The notes below the pieces were generated by a model, which did not search any database, had not been told where the DNA came from, and was given only the letters and a program-made list of their open reading frames with translations. A program made the translations under genes and the position numbers. This document shows, piece after piece, positions 8,893-18,032 of a DNA stretch of 33,189 nucleotides (position 1 is its first letter; each line of letters opens with the position of its first letter). The DNA lies in the NCBI GenBank assembly GCA_030700125.1, contig JAUYKE010000014.1, positions 1 through 33,189 on the forward strand, written 5' to 3'. The DNA comes from Candidatus Colwelliibacteriota bacterium (GTDB taxonomy: Bacteria; Patescibacteriota; Minisyncoccia; UBA6257; Colwellbacteraceae).

Positions 8893-8966
8893 TAAACCTA
8901 GTATTAAACATATGTTTAATACTAGGTTTACTATAGTAATTCAGCGATCGCTGAATTACTATAGTA
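8893..8966. repeat. Two abutting 38-bp perfect palindromes (8893-8930 and 8929-8966) sharing TA
   Basis: taaacctagtattaaacat|atgtttaatactaggttta and tactatagtaattcagcga|tcgctgaattactatagta, both exact self-reverse-complements. Confidence 0.97.
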
Positions 8967-9066
8967 GGATTATATTTTCCGGTTTTCTGGCTGTACTTGA
9001 AAAGAAGAGGGTGGAGGGGATAGAGTAAGAAAATAGTCGTGGCACTACGCCCCAAGTCGGGATTAG

Positions 9067-9471
9067 ATGGGTATTATCCAAAAAGTAAAAGAGCTTAATT
9101 TGCCTAATGGAAGTTATGTCGTGGTGGGGAGCGGGACGCTGGCTGCTTTAGGAATTAGAGAAGCTCAGGATGTAGATTTAGTTATTTCGTCGGAAGTTTA
9201 TAAAAAACTGAGACAAGAAGATTGGAAAGAGAAATCTCATGACGATGGTTCCAGCTCCCTTGTAAAAAATACTTATGAAGCGTTTCTTACTTGGGATAGT
9301 AAAGACACCAAGTCCAATTTATTAGAGGATTTGTTAGGTGACGCCCATGTCATTGATGGAGTACCGTTTGTGAATATAAAACGATTACTGGAGTGGAAAA
9401 AGCGGAAAGGGAGAGATAAGGACTTGACGGATGTGGAGCTAATAAAAGATTATCTTAAGGGGAAACCATGA
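9067..9471 (+). CDS. Small nucleotidyltransferase-fold protein
   Basis: VVVGSGTLAALGIREAQDVDLVIS: GS...DxD pattern typical of the NTase fold. Confidence 0.6.
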   Translation: MGIIQKVKELNLPNGSYVVVGSGTLAALGIREAQDVDLVISSEVYKKLRQEDWKEKSHDDGSSSLVKNTYEAFLTWDSKDTKSNLLEDLLGDAHVIDGVPFVNIKRLLEWKKRKGRDKDLTDVELIKDYLKGKP

Positions 9472-9860
9472 AATCAGTTGCTATTTGCGGCAGTAGTCGT
9501 TTCAAGCTGGAGATAAAAGAATTTACTCGAAGACTCGAGGAGTTGGGAGTAGTTGTTTATCCACCCTATTTGTTTGGTAACCCAGACCAAGACGGATGGA
9601 AAAACCTGACTGACGAGCAAAAGAAATTTGTTGCCCTAGGTTTAACCCACGACCATTTTTACAAGATAAGAATGGCTGATGTAGCGCTTCTGTTCAATAA
9701 GGACGGCTATGCAGGGAATAGTACCACTTTGGAAATGGGCTATGCTGTCGCTTTAGACAAACCTATCTACGCAATTTCGGACAAAGATGAGGAAATTTGT
9801 AGACACGTTCTTTTTAGCGGTTTTATATCGTCCCCAGAGGAATTAATAAAATTCCTATAA
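9468..9860 (+). CDS. Nucleoside 2-deoxyribosyltransferase-like / SLOG-type Rossmann protein
   Basis: MKSVAICGSSRFK..., DVALLFNKDGYAGNSTTLEMGYAVALDKPIYAIS; ATGA 4-nt overlap with upstream gene. Confidence 0.6.
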   Translation: MKSVAICGSSRFKLEIKEFTRRLEELGVVVYPPYLFGNPDQDGWKNLTDEQKKFVALGLTHDHFYKIRMADVALLFNKDGYAGNSTTLEMGYAVALDKPIYAISDKDEEICRHVLFSGFISSPEELIKFL

Positions 9861-9885
9861 ATTTTATAATTGCGGGTCGGGAATT

Positions 9886-9909
9886 TGCTACTGAGTGTGC
9901 TCAGTAGCA
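9886..9909. repeat. Short perfect hairpin (TGCTACTGAG-TGTG-CTCAGTAGCA)
   Basis: 10-bp stem, 4-nt loop, intergenic between 9860 and the next CDS; no U tract. Confidence 0.8.
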
Positions 9910-9927
9910 GGGTATATAGCTAGCAAA

Positions 9928-10722
9928 ATGATGACTACTACTAAAGAATTTATTAGAAATCGGAAGGGGCAGAAATTGGCGATCCTTATTGAAAAACAGG
10001 AAAACCAGCAAGGATTGGCTTTTGTGATGCATGGCTTGGGCGGATTTAAAGAACAGCCGCACATTCAAACTTTTGCGCAAGCATTTCTCGATAACGGCTA
10101 TACGGTAGTGCGTTTTGATACAACAAATACTTTTGGTGAGAGTGACGGAAAATATGAAGACGCGACTACCACGAACTACCATGAGGACCTAGAAGATGTA
10201 ATCGAGTGGGCGAAATCACGAAGCTGGTACGAGGAACCGTTTTGCCTTGCAGGACATAGTTTAGGTGGAATTTGTACAGCGTTGTATGCCGAAAAACATC
10301 CGGACAGGGTTAAAGGATTAGCGCCTATCTCCACTGTTGTTTCGGGGAAGTTGAGCGTAGAGACTCCTGCGCATCAACAAGTTGCCGAAGAATGGGAGCG
10401 GACTGGTTGGCGGGAACAGCCGAGTGGATCTATACCCGGTCTTGTGAAACGGCTTAAGTGGGCACATGTAGAAGATCGCTTGAAATATGATTTGCTTCCC
10501 AACGTTAGCAAGCTTGCTATGCCAGTACTGCTCATAGTCGGGGAGCAAGATATTAATACACCACCAGAACATCAGCGATTGCTTTATGAGAAACTCCCCG
10601 GCAAAAAAGAAATCCATATTATTAAAGGAGTGAATCATGACTTTAGAAGCAACGGCGAACTTAGCGAAGCTGCCCTCAAAGAAGTGAAAGATATATTTAG
10701 CGAGTGGATTAAGAGTCTTTAG
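9928..10722 (+). CDS. Alpha/beta hydrolase
   Basis: VMHGLGG oxyanion region, nucleophile elbow GHSLGG, acid VGEQDINTP, GVNHDF catalytic His. Confidence 0.85.
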   Translation: MMTTTKEFIRNRKGQKLAILIEKQENQQGLAFVMHGLGGFKEQPHIQTFAQAFLDNGYTVVRFDTTNTFGESDGKYEDATTTNYHEDLEDVIEWAKSRSWYEEPFCLAGHSLGGICTALYAEKHPDRVKGLAPISTVVSGKLSVETPAHQQVAEEWERTGWREQPSGSIPGLVKRLKWAHVEDRLKYDLLPNVSKLAMPVLLIVGEQDINTPPEHQRLLYEKLPGKKEIHIIKGVNHDFRSNGELSEAALKEVKDIFSEWIKSL

Positions 10723-10739
10723 TAAATTTAAGTAGATTC

Positions 10740-11273
10740 TTAAACCAATATCTCTTCCATTTTTTCTAATGCTTCGAGAGTAGCTTTATCAGTTATTAAT
10801 TCTCTCGCTTCATTTAATGTAGCCCAGCGACTGTTGTGAAATTCTTTAGGACTGGCATTGATTTCGTTTTCAGTCATTGGAATGCGATACCAGATATCAA
10901 GATGTTCTTTGCAGGGCTGAACCGAATTATCAATAGGAGTGATGGTTAGAAGAAAGGGTTTAATCTTCTCCGTTATTTTATCTTTAATTCCGAGTTCCTC
11001 GTCAATCTCCCGGTTAAGAGTTGCTATAAGACCTCCTCCTTTGTCTATATGCCCACCTGGAGAAAGCCATAAACCTGATTTTTTATGGTGAATAATAAAA
11101 ACTTTTCTTATTTCTTTGTTGTAGGGTAGGAAGTAAACGCAGAAATGTGTCTTTGGATTCTCATCTCTAGTTAAGCTTCCCCTTTTTAATCTTTCAGCGA
11201 ATCTTAAGATGACCGATTCTTGCGCGATGTCGTTGTTGATAACTGATTTTATCTCACTAGCTAGGTCGGTCAT
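10740..11273 (-). CDS. NUDIX hydrolase (degenerate first Glu in Nudix box)
   Basis: SPGGHIDKGGGLIATLNREIDEELGI matches Gx5Ex7REUxEExGU except first E is G. Confidence 0.85.
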   Translation of the reverse strand: MTDLASEIKSVINNDIAQESVILRFAERLKRGSLTRDENPKTHFCVYFLPYNKEIRKVFIIHHKKSGLWLSPGGHIDKGGGLIATLNREIDEELGIKDKITEKIKPFLLTITPIDNSVQPCKEHLDIWYRIPMTENEINASPKEFHNSRWATLNEARELITDKATLEALEKMEEILV

Positions 11274-11482
11274 GCTCCAATAATACTACAACTCTACTTA
11301 TCCGTTTGTCCGCGGGATTTTCTGCTCGCCTGGGCACGCAGAACACAAAATTTTGAAGTCGGAGCTCTATCGATCTATCAAAGAAGCCGGGGTGGTCTAA
11401 GTTTTTGTAAAGCAATGTGATTTCATCGGAGGTTCACCTCCCGGTTCTTAATCTCTGTCAAATTTAGTTCTGGAGGGGCTTG

Positions 11483-11511
11483 CCCCGTGGCGGCGGAGCC
11501 GCTTTACGGGG
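11483..11511. repeat. Nested hairpin upstream of RNR gene, with competing flanking GGGG/CCCC hairpins (11474-11519)
   Basis: CCCCGT-GGCGGCGGAGCCGCTTT-ACGGGG; alternative GGGGcttgCCCC and GGGGttatCCCC pairings overlap its arms. Confidence 0.7.
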
Positions 11512-11606
11512 TTATCCCCAGATTTTGGCTTGTGGTAAATTGCCGAGCTGCTTGGTAGAATTGTCCTGCGAGATGAGGAGAGTCGAAAATAAAATAGATT
11601 ATTAAA

Positions 11607-14006
11607 ATGGTCACGGAGAAAAGAAAGAAAGAGGTGAACGAGTCGTTTTCAGAGAATGCGTTGAAGATGATGCGCAAGCGTTATCTCGTTCACGATGCAA
11701 AAGGGAAGCAGGAGATGCCGGCGGACATGTTTATGCGAGTGGCTAAAGCTCTTGCGGCGGTTGAAAAGGATTACGGCAAGAGCAGTCAGTCTATTAAGAA
11801 GACCGAAAAAGATTTTTTTGAAATTATGGCCAGCAAAGAATACACTCCGGCTGGCCGAACGATGACAAACGCCGGTTCAAGCACGCCTCTAATAGCAAAC
11901 TGCATTGTTTTGCCGGTGGCCGACTCAATGGAGGATATTTTTCAAACTCTGAAAGAAGCGGCACTACTTCAACAAGCAGGATCGGGACTAGGATTTGCTT
12001 TTGATCGCTTGCGACCGAGTATGTCACTTACAGTAAAGTCTCGCGGTAGCTCTTCCGGCCCGGTAAGTTTTCTAAAAATTTATAACGAAGCTTTCGGAAT
12101 TATTAAGCAGCAGGGACGTCACGGGGCGAACATGGCAATGATGGGCATTGACCATCCTGATGTTTTAGATTTTCTCCGCTCGAAAGAAGTTGAAGGGGCG
12201 ATTCGGAATTTTAACATCTCGGTTAAAGTGACCGATGAGTTTATGAAGAAATTAGTCGAGAGTCCAGACGAGCAATGGTACTGCACTTGGAAAGGAAAAA
12301 AGGTTAAGCCGCACCGGGTGCTCCGCCACGCTAACGGCAGCGTTTACGGCTCGGAAGAAATTGATATTACCGCAGGGGAAATTTTTGACGAGATTGTTCA
12401 CTACGCTTGGACAAACGGCGAGCCAGGAATTGTTTTCATTGACACAGTTAATCGAACTAATCCCTTACCCGGATTGGGAATGATTGAAGCATCCAATCCT
12501 TGCGCGGAGCAATTTCTCCATCCGTACGATAACTGCAATCTCGGTTCAATTAATCTGGATGTATTCGTAAAAAGCGGTAAAGTGGACTACAAAAGGTTGG
12601 CAGAAACAACGAAAATTGCGGTGAGGTTGATGGACAACGTAATTGATCGGTTTGATTTTCCGGTGCCGCAAGTGACGGAGTTGGCCAAAAAGAATCGCAG
12701 AATTGGCTTGGGCATTATGGGCTTTGCCGACATGCTCTATCAGCTGGGCATTAAATACAACTCCGAGAGGGGGCTAAAAACGGCCGAAAAGATGATGGGG
12801 ACGATCCAAAAAGCGGCCCACGAGATGTCTCAGCAGTTGGCTAAAGAAAAAGGTGCTTTCCCGCACTGGAAGCAAAGCGTTTTTGCTAAGAAGAAAATTA
12901 AAATGAGGAACGCTGCCTTGACGACGGTGGCGCCGACTGGCTCTATTTCAATGATGTTTGACACTTCTTCCGGAGTTGAACCGAACTTTGCTTTGGCCTA
13001 CATCAAACAAGATAAGGACGGTGTTCAATATTCTTACTTTAATCGCCATTTTGAAGCGGCCCTCACGAAACACAACTTCAGTGAGGAAGAACGCGAGAAA
13101 CTAAAAGAAGAAGTGATTAGAACCGGCACCATTCAGCACTTAGCTTACTTGCCCCAGGAATTAAGAGATACGTTTGTCGTGTCAATGGATATGTCAGGCG
13201 AGGATCACGTGCGTATGCAGGCCTCTTTCCAGCGACACGTTGATAACTCTATCTCTAAAACAATTAATTTTCCCAATAGCGCTACCAAGGAAGACGTTAA
13301 ACAGAGTTATATTATGGCGTGGGAGCGGGGATGCAAGAGTTGCACGGTTTACCGCGACGGCAGTCGGTTGATTCAGATTCTAAATGTCGGTGAGGCCGAT
13401 AAAATCACTTCAACCGTTGAAGATCCGTCGAAGAAGGTCAAAGCTAAAGAGGTTGAAGTGGTAGAAGGTAATAATGGTAAATTCAGACCTAGATCAAGAC
13501 CGGAAGGAGTGCTTCTCGGTGCTACCTATAAAATTAAAACCGGTTACGGTAATCTCTACATCACGGTTAATGACGGTCACGACAATCAGCCGCTAGAAGT
13601 GTTTGCCACTATCGGTAAAAGCGGTGGATTCTTCCAGGAACAGTCAGAAGCAATCTGTCGAATGGTTTCTCTGTCCTTACGGGCGGGGATAAGTGTCAAT
13701 GAAGTAATCGACCAACTAAAAGGAATCAGGGGGCCAATGCCGATTATGACTGCGAAAGGAACGGTCCTTTCTCTGCCGGATGCAGTAGCTCAAGTTTTAG
13801 AGGAACACTTAGAGCGCAAGAGGGGTGGAGACAAGGTTGAAGTTAAAGAAGAAGTCCTTGTAGTGGCACCCAAACAGGTGGCTGCCGGGACCAAGCAGAT
13901 TGCTGATTTTGGTTACATGCCGGAATGCCCGGACTGCGGAGCCTCACTCATTATGGCCGAGGGCTGCATCAACTGCCCAAGTTGCGGATACAACCGGTGT
14001 ATGTAG
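11607..14006 (+). CDS. nrdJ: Adenosylcobalamin-dependent (class II) ribonucleoside-diphosphate reductase
   Basis: IANCIVLPVADSMEDIF, ASNPCAEQFLHPYDNCNLGSINL, APTGSISMMFDTSSGVEPNFALAY, C-terminal CPDCG...CPSCGYNRC. Confidence 0.93.
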   Translation: MVTEKRKKEVNESFSENALKMMRKRYLVHDAKGKQEMPADMFMRVAKALAAVEKDYGKSSQSIKKTEKDFFEIMASKEYTPAGRTMTNAGSSTPLIANCIVLPVADSMEDIFQTLKEAALLQQAGSGLGFAFDRLRPSMSLTVKSRGSSSGPVSFLKIYNEAFGIIKQQGRHGANMAMMGIDHPDVLDFLRSKEVEGAIRNFNISVKVTDEFMKKLVESPDEQWYCTWKGKKVKPHRVLRHANGSVYGSEEIDITAGEIFDEIVHYAWTNGEPGIVFIDTVNRTNPLPGLGMIEASNPCAEQFLHPYDNCNLGSINLDVFVKSGKVDYKRLAETTKIAVRLMDNVIDRFDFPVPQVTELAKKNRRIGLGIMGFADMLYQLGIKYNSERGLKTAEKMMGTIQKAAHEMSQQLAKEKGAFPHWKQSVFAKKKIKMRNAALTTVAPTGSISMMFDTSSGVEPNFALAYIKQDKDGVQYSYFNRHFEAALTKHNFSEEEREKLKEEVIRTGTIQHLAYLPQELRDTFVVSMDMSGEDHVRMQASFQRHVDNSISKTINFPNSATKEDVKQSYIMAWERGCKSCTVYRDGSRLIQILNVGEADKITSTVEDPSKKVKAKEVEVVEGNNGKFRPRSRPEGVLLGATYKIKTGYGNLYITVNDGHDNQPLEVFATIGKSGGFFQEQSEAICRMVSLSLRAGISVNEVIDQLKGIRGPMPIMTAKGTVLSLPDAVAQVLEEHLERKRGGDKVEVKEEVLVVAPKQVAAGTKQIADFGYMPECPDCGASLIMAEGCINCPSCGYNRCM

Positions 14007-14024
14007 GGGGATTATAGTTGCTTC

Positions 14025-14810
14025 ATGGATACAAAAATCAGGAACTACTTAGGAATTGCTCTCATCGTCGCAGTGCTTGTCGTTGCTCTGGCAACTTTTA
14101 ATTTTAGCTACTCTTATTCCCGCTCGGTTGATCCTCTGACCGCGCCAAACATTCGAGTTACGGGTGAAGGCAAAGCGATAGCCGTTCCCGACATAGCCCA
14201 ATTTAGTTTCAGCGTTATTACCGAGGGAAACAATATTCAGCAGATTCAGGGTGACAATGCAAAAAAGATAAACCAAGCAATTGATTATCTTAAATCCGAA
14301 GGAGTAGCCAAAGAGGACATTGAAACAAAAAGCTATGACCTCCAGCCCCGCTATGAATATTCAAGCTGTCCGCCAACGTCAATGCCCATTGGCGAGGAGG
14401 GCAGAGCCTGCCCTCCGCCGCGGATAGCCGGTTATACTCTTAGCCAAACAGTTGCCGTGAAATTAAGAAATTTTGACAAGACCGGAAGCATTTTAGCCGG
14501 CGTAGTCGCAAGAGGCGCTAACTCCATCTCTCAACTCTCTTTTACAATTGATGACAGAGTTAAAGTTGAGAGTGAAGCCCGGGCGAAGGCCATTGCCCAG
14601 GCAAAAGTAAAAGCTGAAGCCGCGGCTCAGGCGGCGGATGTAAAACTTGGCCGCTTGCTGAGCATTTCCGAGTTTACACCTTATCCTTCTCTTGGATTTG
14701 AAGGGATGGGAGTGGGAGGCATGGAGAAGGCAATAACTCTCACGCCGCAAATTGAACCCGGCTCCGACGAAATTACCATTACGGTAGACCTTATCTACGA
14801 AATCCGATAG
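14025..14810 (+). CDS. SIMPL domain (DUF541) protein, membrane anchored
   Basis: N-terminal TM; NIRVTGEGKAIAVPDIAQFSFSVITEG...YTLSQTVAVKLRNFDK...EITITVDLIYEI. Confidence 0.9.
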   Translation: MDTKIRNYLGIALIVAVLVVALATFNFSYSYSRSVDPLTAPNIRVTGEGKAIAVPDIAQFSFSVITEGNNIQQIQGDNAKKINQAIDYLKSEGVAKEDIETKSYDLQPRYEYSSCPPTSMPIGEEGRACPPPRIAGYTLSQTVAVKLRNFDKTGSILAGVVARGANSISQLSFTIDDRVKVESEARAKAIAQAKVKAEAAAQAADVKLGRLLSISEFTPYPSLGFEGMGVGGMEKAITLTPQIEPGSDEITITVDLIYEIR

Positions 14811-14824
14811 ATAACATTTTTTCG

Positions 14825-15493
14825 CTAAGTTTTAGCAATTACAAAAGCAGAGATATTTTTTGCTCCGGAACGTCGGAGAGCTCGCATCGCTTCTTTCATG
14901 GTTGAGCCGGAAGTATAGACATCATCGACCAAAATCACGTTTTGATGTTGAGGCCATCCAGGCCTTTCTCTAACGGTAATGCTATTTTTCACGTTTTCTT
15001 CCCGCTCCTTAGCGTTCTTCATCCCGATTTGTGGCTTGGTGTCTCGGGTGCGCTCCAATAAGGCCTTTTCTACGGGAAGTTGGAAAAGCTGGCTTAGGAC
15101 TTCGGCAATTAGCTCCGCCTGGTTGAAGCCGCGTGCTCTTAAACGGCTTCTGTGGAGGGGAATGGGAACTAGTAAGGAACGAGGAGGCAGGAAGTGAGAA
15201 ACCAGGGAGGAGTTAGTGCTTAGCCATCTCATCATGAGCTTTTCGAGAGGCGCTCGGGCTGCTAGGAAGCCATTGTATTTAAAATAATGGAGAAGTTCCC
15301 TTAGGGCACTTGTTTCATAAGAACCGAGCGCTATGAGGTTGAATCGGGGGTCAGGTCTAAAGATATTGGAGTAGACCTTAATTCCGGTAAAGCAGATATC
15401 ACAAAGGAGATTTTCTTTTTCTTCCAGTCCATTAAGGTAAGTTCGGCAATTAAGACAGATTGGAGGGAAGAGGATATCTAATAAACTCACCAT
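14825..15493 (-). CDS. comF: ComF family protein (phosphoribosyltransferase domain)
   Basis: CLNCRTYL...LLCDICF zinc ribbon, RARGFNQAELIA, PRPP motif VILVDDVYTSGSTM. Confidence 0.93.
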   Translation of the reverse strand: MVSLLDILFPPICLNCRTYLNGLEEKENLLCDICFTGIKVYSNIFRPDPRFNLIALGSYETSALRELLHYFKYNGFLAARAPLEKLMMRWLSTNSSLVSHFLPPRSLLVPIPLHRSRLRARGFNQAELIAEVLSQLFQLPVEKALLERTRDTKPQIGMKNAKEREENVKNSITVRERPGWPQHQNVILVDDVYTSGSTMKEAMRALRRSGAKNISAFVIAKT

Positions 15494-15527
15494 ATAACCT
15501 TATGATACAATTATATTATATAGAGCT

Positions 15528-16616
15528 ATGCCTTCTTCAGGTTTTTTTAATTCAGCCAAAAATTTCTTTAGAGAAGATTCTTACTTAGCAGTAGATATTG
15601 GTACAGCTTCAGTTAAAATAGTTGAGCTTGGAAGTTCAAATGGGAAACCACTGCTTAAAAATTATGCCCTTCTCGAAACTAGCGGCCACCTTGAGAGGTT
15701 AAATGATGCCATCCAGACAAGTAGTCTAAAGATTGTTGACAAAGAAACTGTAGGGCTTGTTAAGGTTCTATTGAAAGAGATGAAAACGAAAGCTAAGTCT
15801 GTTATCGCTTCATTGCCAGCATTCTCCGCTTTTACTGCCCTATTGGATATTCCAGTAATGTCGACTAAAGAAATATCTCAGGCACTGCAGTACCAGGCAG
15901 GAAATTTTGTCCCTCTACCTCTAACGGAGGTTACTATCGATTGGCTGCGGGTGAAGGAATTTGAGGACGAAAAAGGAGTGAAGAAGCAGAGGCTTTTTCT
16001 AGTGGCGGTTCCTAACGAACAGATTAAAAGATACCAAAATATTTTTAGATTGGCCGGTTTAAACCTGCAGGTTCTGGAAATTGAAACTTTAAGCTTAGCG
16101 AGGATTTTAACGAGGGACGATCCCACTACCACTCTTATTGTTGATATTGGTGCCCGGTCAACAGCGATCGCTATCGCCGGCGGTGGATTTCTCAAATATA
16201 ATTCTCAGACTGATTTTGCCGGAGGGTTCTTAACCCAAGCAATAAGCAACGGCCTAGGTATTAATATTCGTCGGGCGGAAGAGTTGAAAAGACGCCGGGG
16301 TCTTTTAGGGACTGGGGGGGAGTACGAAATATCCACATTAATGATTCCGTATTTAGATGTTATACTTGGAGAGGTAAGGCGAGTGAAAAATTTGTATGAG
16401 AAAAACTACCAGGAGAAAGTAGAGCGGGTTATCCTTGCCGGTGGAGGGGCTAATCTCCTGGGTCTCGAGAAATACGTTGCCGACGAGTTCAAACTCCCTG
16501 CCTTAAAAGCCAGTCCTTTTAGTAAGTTCGGTTATTCGCCTGTTATGACTCCCTTAGTCGGCAGTTTAGGAGCGCCCTTAGCTGTCTCTATCGGGTTAGG
16601 AATAAGACAAATTTAA
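15528..16616 (+). CDS. pilM: Type IV pilus assembly protein PilM
   Basis: YLAVDIGTASVKIVELG...; MSTKEISQALQYQAGNFVPLPLTEVTIDW; VERVILAGGGANLLGLEKYV. Confidence 0.92.
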   Translation: MPSSGFFNSAKNFFREDSYLAVDIGTASVKIVELGSSNGKPLLKNYALLETSGHLERLNDAIQTSSLKIVDKETVGLVKVLLKEMKTKAKSVIASLPAFSAFTALLDIPVMSTKEISQALQYQAGNFVPLPLTEVTIDWLRVKEFEDEKGVKKQRLFLVAVPNEQIKRYQNIFRLAGLNLQVLEIETLSLARILTRDDPTTTLIVDIGARSTAIAIAGGGFLKYNSQTDFAGGFLTQAISNGLGINIRRAEELKRRRGLLGTGGEYEISTLMIPYLDVILGEVRRVKNLYEKNYQEKVERVILAGGGANLLGLEKYVADEFKLPALKASPFSKFGYSPVMTPLVGSLGAPLAVSIGLGIRQI

Positions 16617-16617
16617 A

Positions 16618-17175
16618 ATGCCTCCTCAATACTCAAATCCAAGTTTAAATAACCAGCTCTTGACCGCGCAGGAGAGAATTCCATCCGGGGTACCTCGGGG
16701 ATTTTTAGCTTTCAACATTATTCTTTTTCTAGCCATGTTGCTTGGTTATTTAGCTTTGACTTTCGGCTACGGCCCATATCTTAAAGGGGAGATAAAGGAT
16801 TCGAAAGACAAACTAGGTGCCCTGGAAAAACAGGTTTCGATTGAAGATCAGGAGGAACTCGTTCGCCTTTACTCTCAAATTAATAACATTGATGGATTAT
16901 TATCTTCTCATGTTTTAGCTTCTCGGGTATTGGCGTTCCTGGAGGCGAATACCGCCAAGCGGGCGACCTATGCCGGGGCCGATCTTTCTGTATTGGACAG
17001 ACGTCTTATTCTTGAGGGGGTAGCTGCCTCCTATGACGAACTGGTGCAGCAGTTAGCGGCCTATGAGCGGGCGCCGGAAGTAGAGCGAACAAATTTGGAG
17101 GGGTCGGATGCAAGCGGCGGGGTAGTGAGATTTAAAGTCAGTTTGACTCTAAAACCTGAAGTATTTAAACCATGA
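16618..17175 (+). CDS. PilN-like pilus assembly protein
   Basis: Single TM then coiled coil and alpha/beta domain; position between pilM and pilO-like. Confidence 0.7.
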   Translation: MPPQYSNPSLNNQLLTAQERIPSGVPRGFLAFNIILFLAMLLGYLALTFGYGPYLKGEIKDSKDKLGALEKQVSIEDQEELVRLYSQINNIDGLLSSHVLASRVLAFLEANTAKRATYAGADLSVLDRRLILEGVAASYDELVQQLAAYERAPEVERTNLEGSDASGGVVRFKVSLTLKPEVFKP

Positions 17176-17729
17176 AACCAGCGACGAAAAGATTGGTATC
17201 CATTTTGATTAGCTTGGTATTTCTCGTTGGAGCGGTAATTCTTTTTACCTCACTGGTTCTTCCTGCGTACAGAACAATTCAGGAATTAAGGGGGGAGAAA
17301 AGCGCTTTAGCCGCCGTATTTGAAAAAGAAGAGAAATTAGTGAAAGCGGCCGGTCGTTTGCTTAACGAATACCAGAATGCCCGTGATGTTCGAGACACCT
17401 TATCGCTTGTTCTGCCGACAGAAGAAGCTACTTCGGGCATAATTAATCAGGTGCAGGGTATTGCCAAAACCACCGGCGTTGCAGTTGACGGGATTAATGT
17501 GGAGGCCGCACCTCTCGAGTTCCAGGACACAGGCTCGGTAGCTGAACCAGTTGGCATCCTCAAAATAACGGTAAGATTAAGGGGAAGTTACGAAGGGTTA
17601 AGGTCGTATATTCAGTCAATTGAAACTAATGTGAGAATTATTGATGTTGACTCCTTCGTGGTTGTCGGAGGAAGTACCAAAGATCCGCTTAGTGCTAATT
17701 TGGTTATCCGTACTTATTACCAAAGATAA
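17172..17729 (+). CDS. PilO-like pilus assembly protein
   Basis: N-terminal TM, coiled coil, GYEGLRSYIQSIETNVRIIDV-type ferredoxin-like domain; pil gene order. Confidence 0.75.
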   Translation: MKPATKRLVSILISLVFLVGAVILFTSLVLPAYRTIQELRGEKSALAAVFEKEEKLVKAAGRLLNEYQNARDVRDTLSLVLPTEEATSGIINQVQGIAKTTGVAVDGINVEAAPLEFQDTGSVAEPVGILKITVRLRGSYEGLRSYIQSIETNVRIIDVDSFVVVGGSTKDPLSANLVIRTYYQR

Positions 17730-18032
17730 ATGGCTATTTTAGTGGAAGAAGAAACAGGAAGAAAAGGTGTTTTTGGCGTTTTCATTATTGCAGCTATTGT
17801 AATTCTTCTTGGGGCGGCGACTTACTATCTTTTTTTTGCTCCGACACCATTTATTGAAGTAGTTATCCCTTCGAGGCTGGAGACAGTTTCAAAAATTTCG
17901 GAAAGCGGTTTCAATACATCGGCCGTTTTCAACTCCCCCGTTTATAGGTCCTTGCGGCAGTATGTAGACGAGCCGGTTCTAGGAGAAATTGGAAGACCTA
18001 ATCCCTTTAGCCCATGGACGACAAGACCTTAG
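17730..18032 (+). CDS. Small single-TM pilus-locus protein (PilP-position)
   Basis: TM FGVFIIAAIVILLGAATYYLFF and C-terminal LGEIGRPNPFSPW; located between pilO-like and pilB, overlaps pilB by 19 nt. Confidence 0.55.
   Translation: MAILVEEETGRKGVFGVFIIAAIVILLGAATYYLFFAPTPFIEVVIPSRLETVSKISESGFNTSAVFNSPVYRSLRQYVDEPVLGEIGRPNPFSPWTTRP

Noticed and set aside
8873-9055. 60-aa minus-strand ORF across the ftsZ downstream palindromes
   Set aside because: Translation is largely the palindrome sequence; no domain features.
10740-11273. NUDIX gene as a pseudogene because the first Nudix Glu is Gly
   Set aside because: Reading frame is intact and REIDEELGI is preserved; a substitution in the first Glu alone does not establish loss of function.
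11394-11459. Possible degenerate tRNA (gccggggtggtctaag...ggaggttcacctcccggtt)
   Set aside because: Acceptor-like arms pair only partly, no proper 7-nt T-loop or anticodon stem; the ggaggt/acctcc pairing is a simple 2-nt-loop hairpin.
11274-11606. Cobalamin riboswitch upstream of the B12-dependent RNR
   Set aside because: Hairpins are present but no recognisable B12-box sequence; reported only as unexplained structure.
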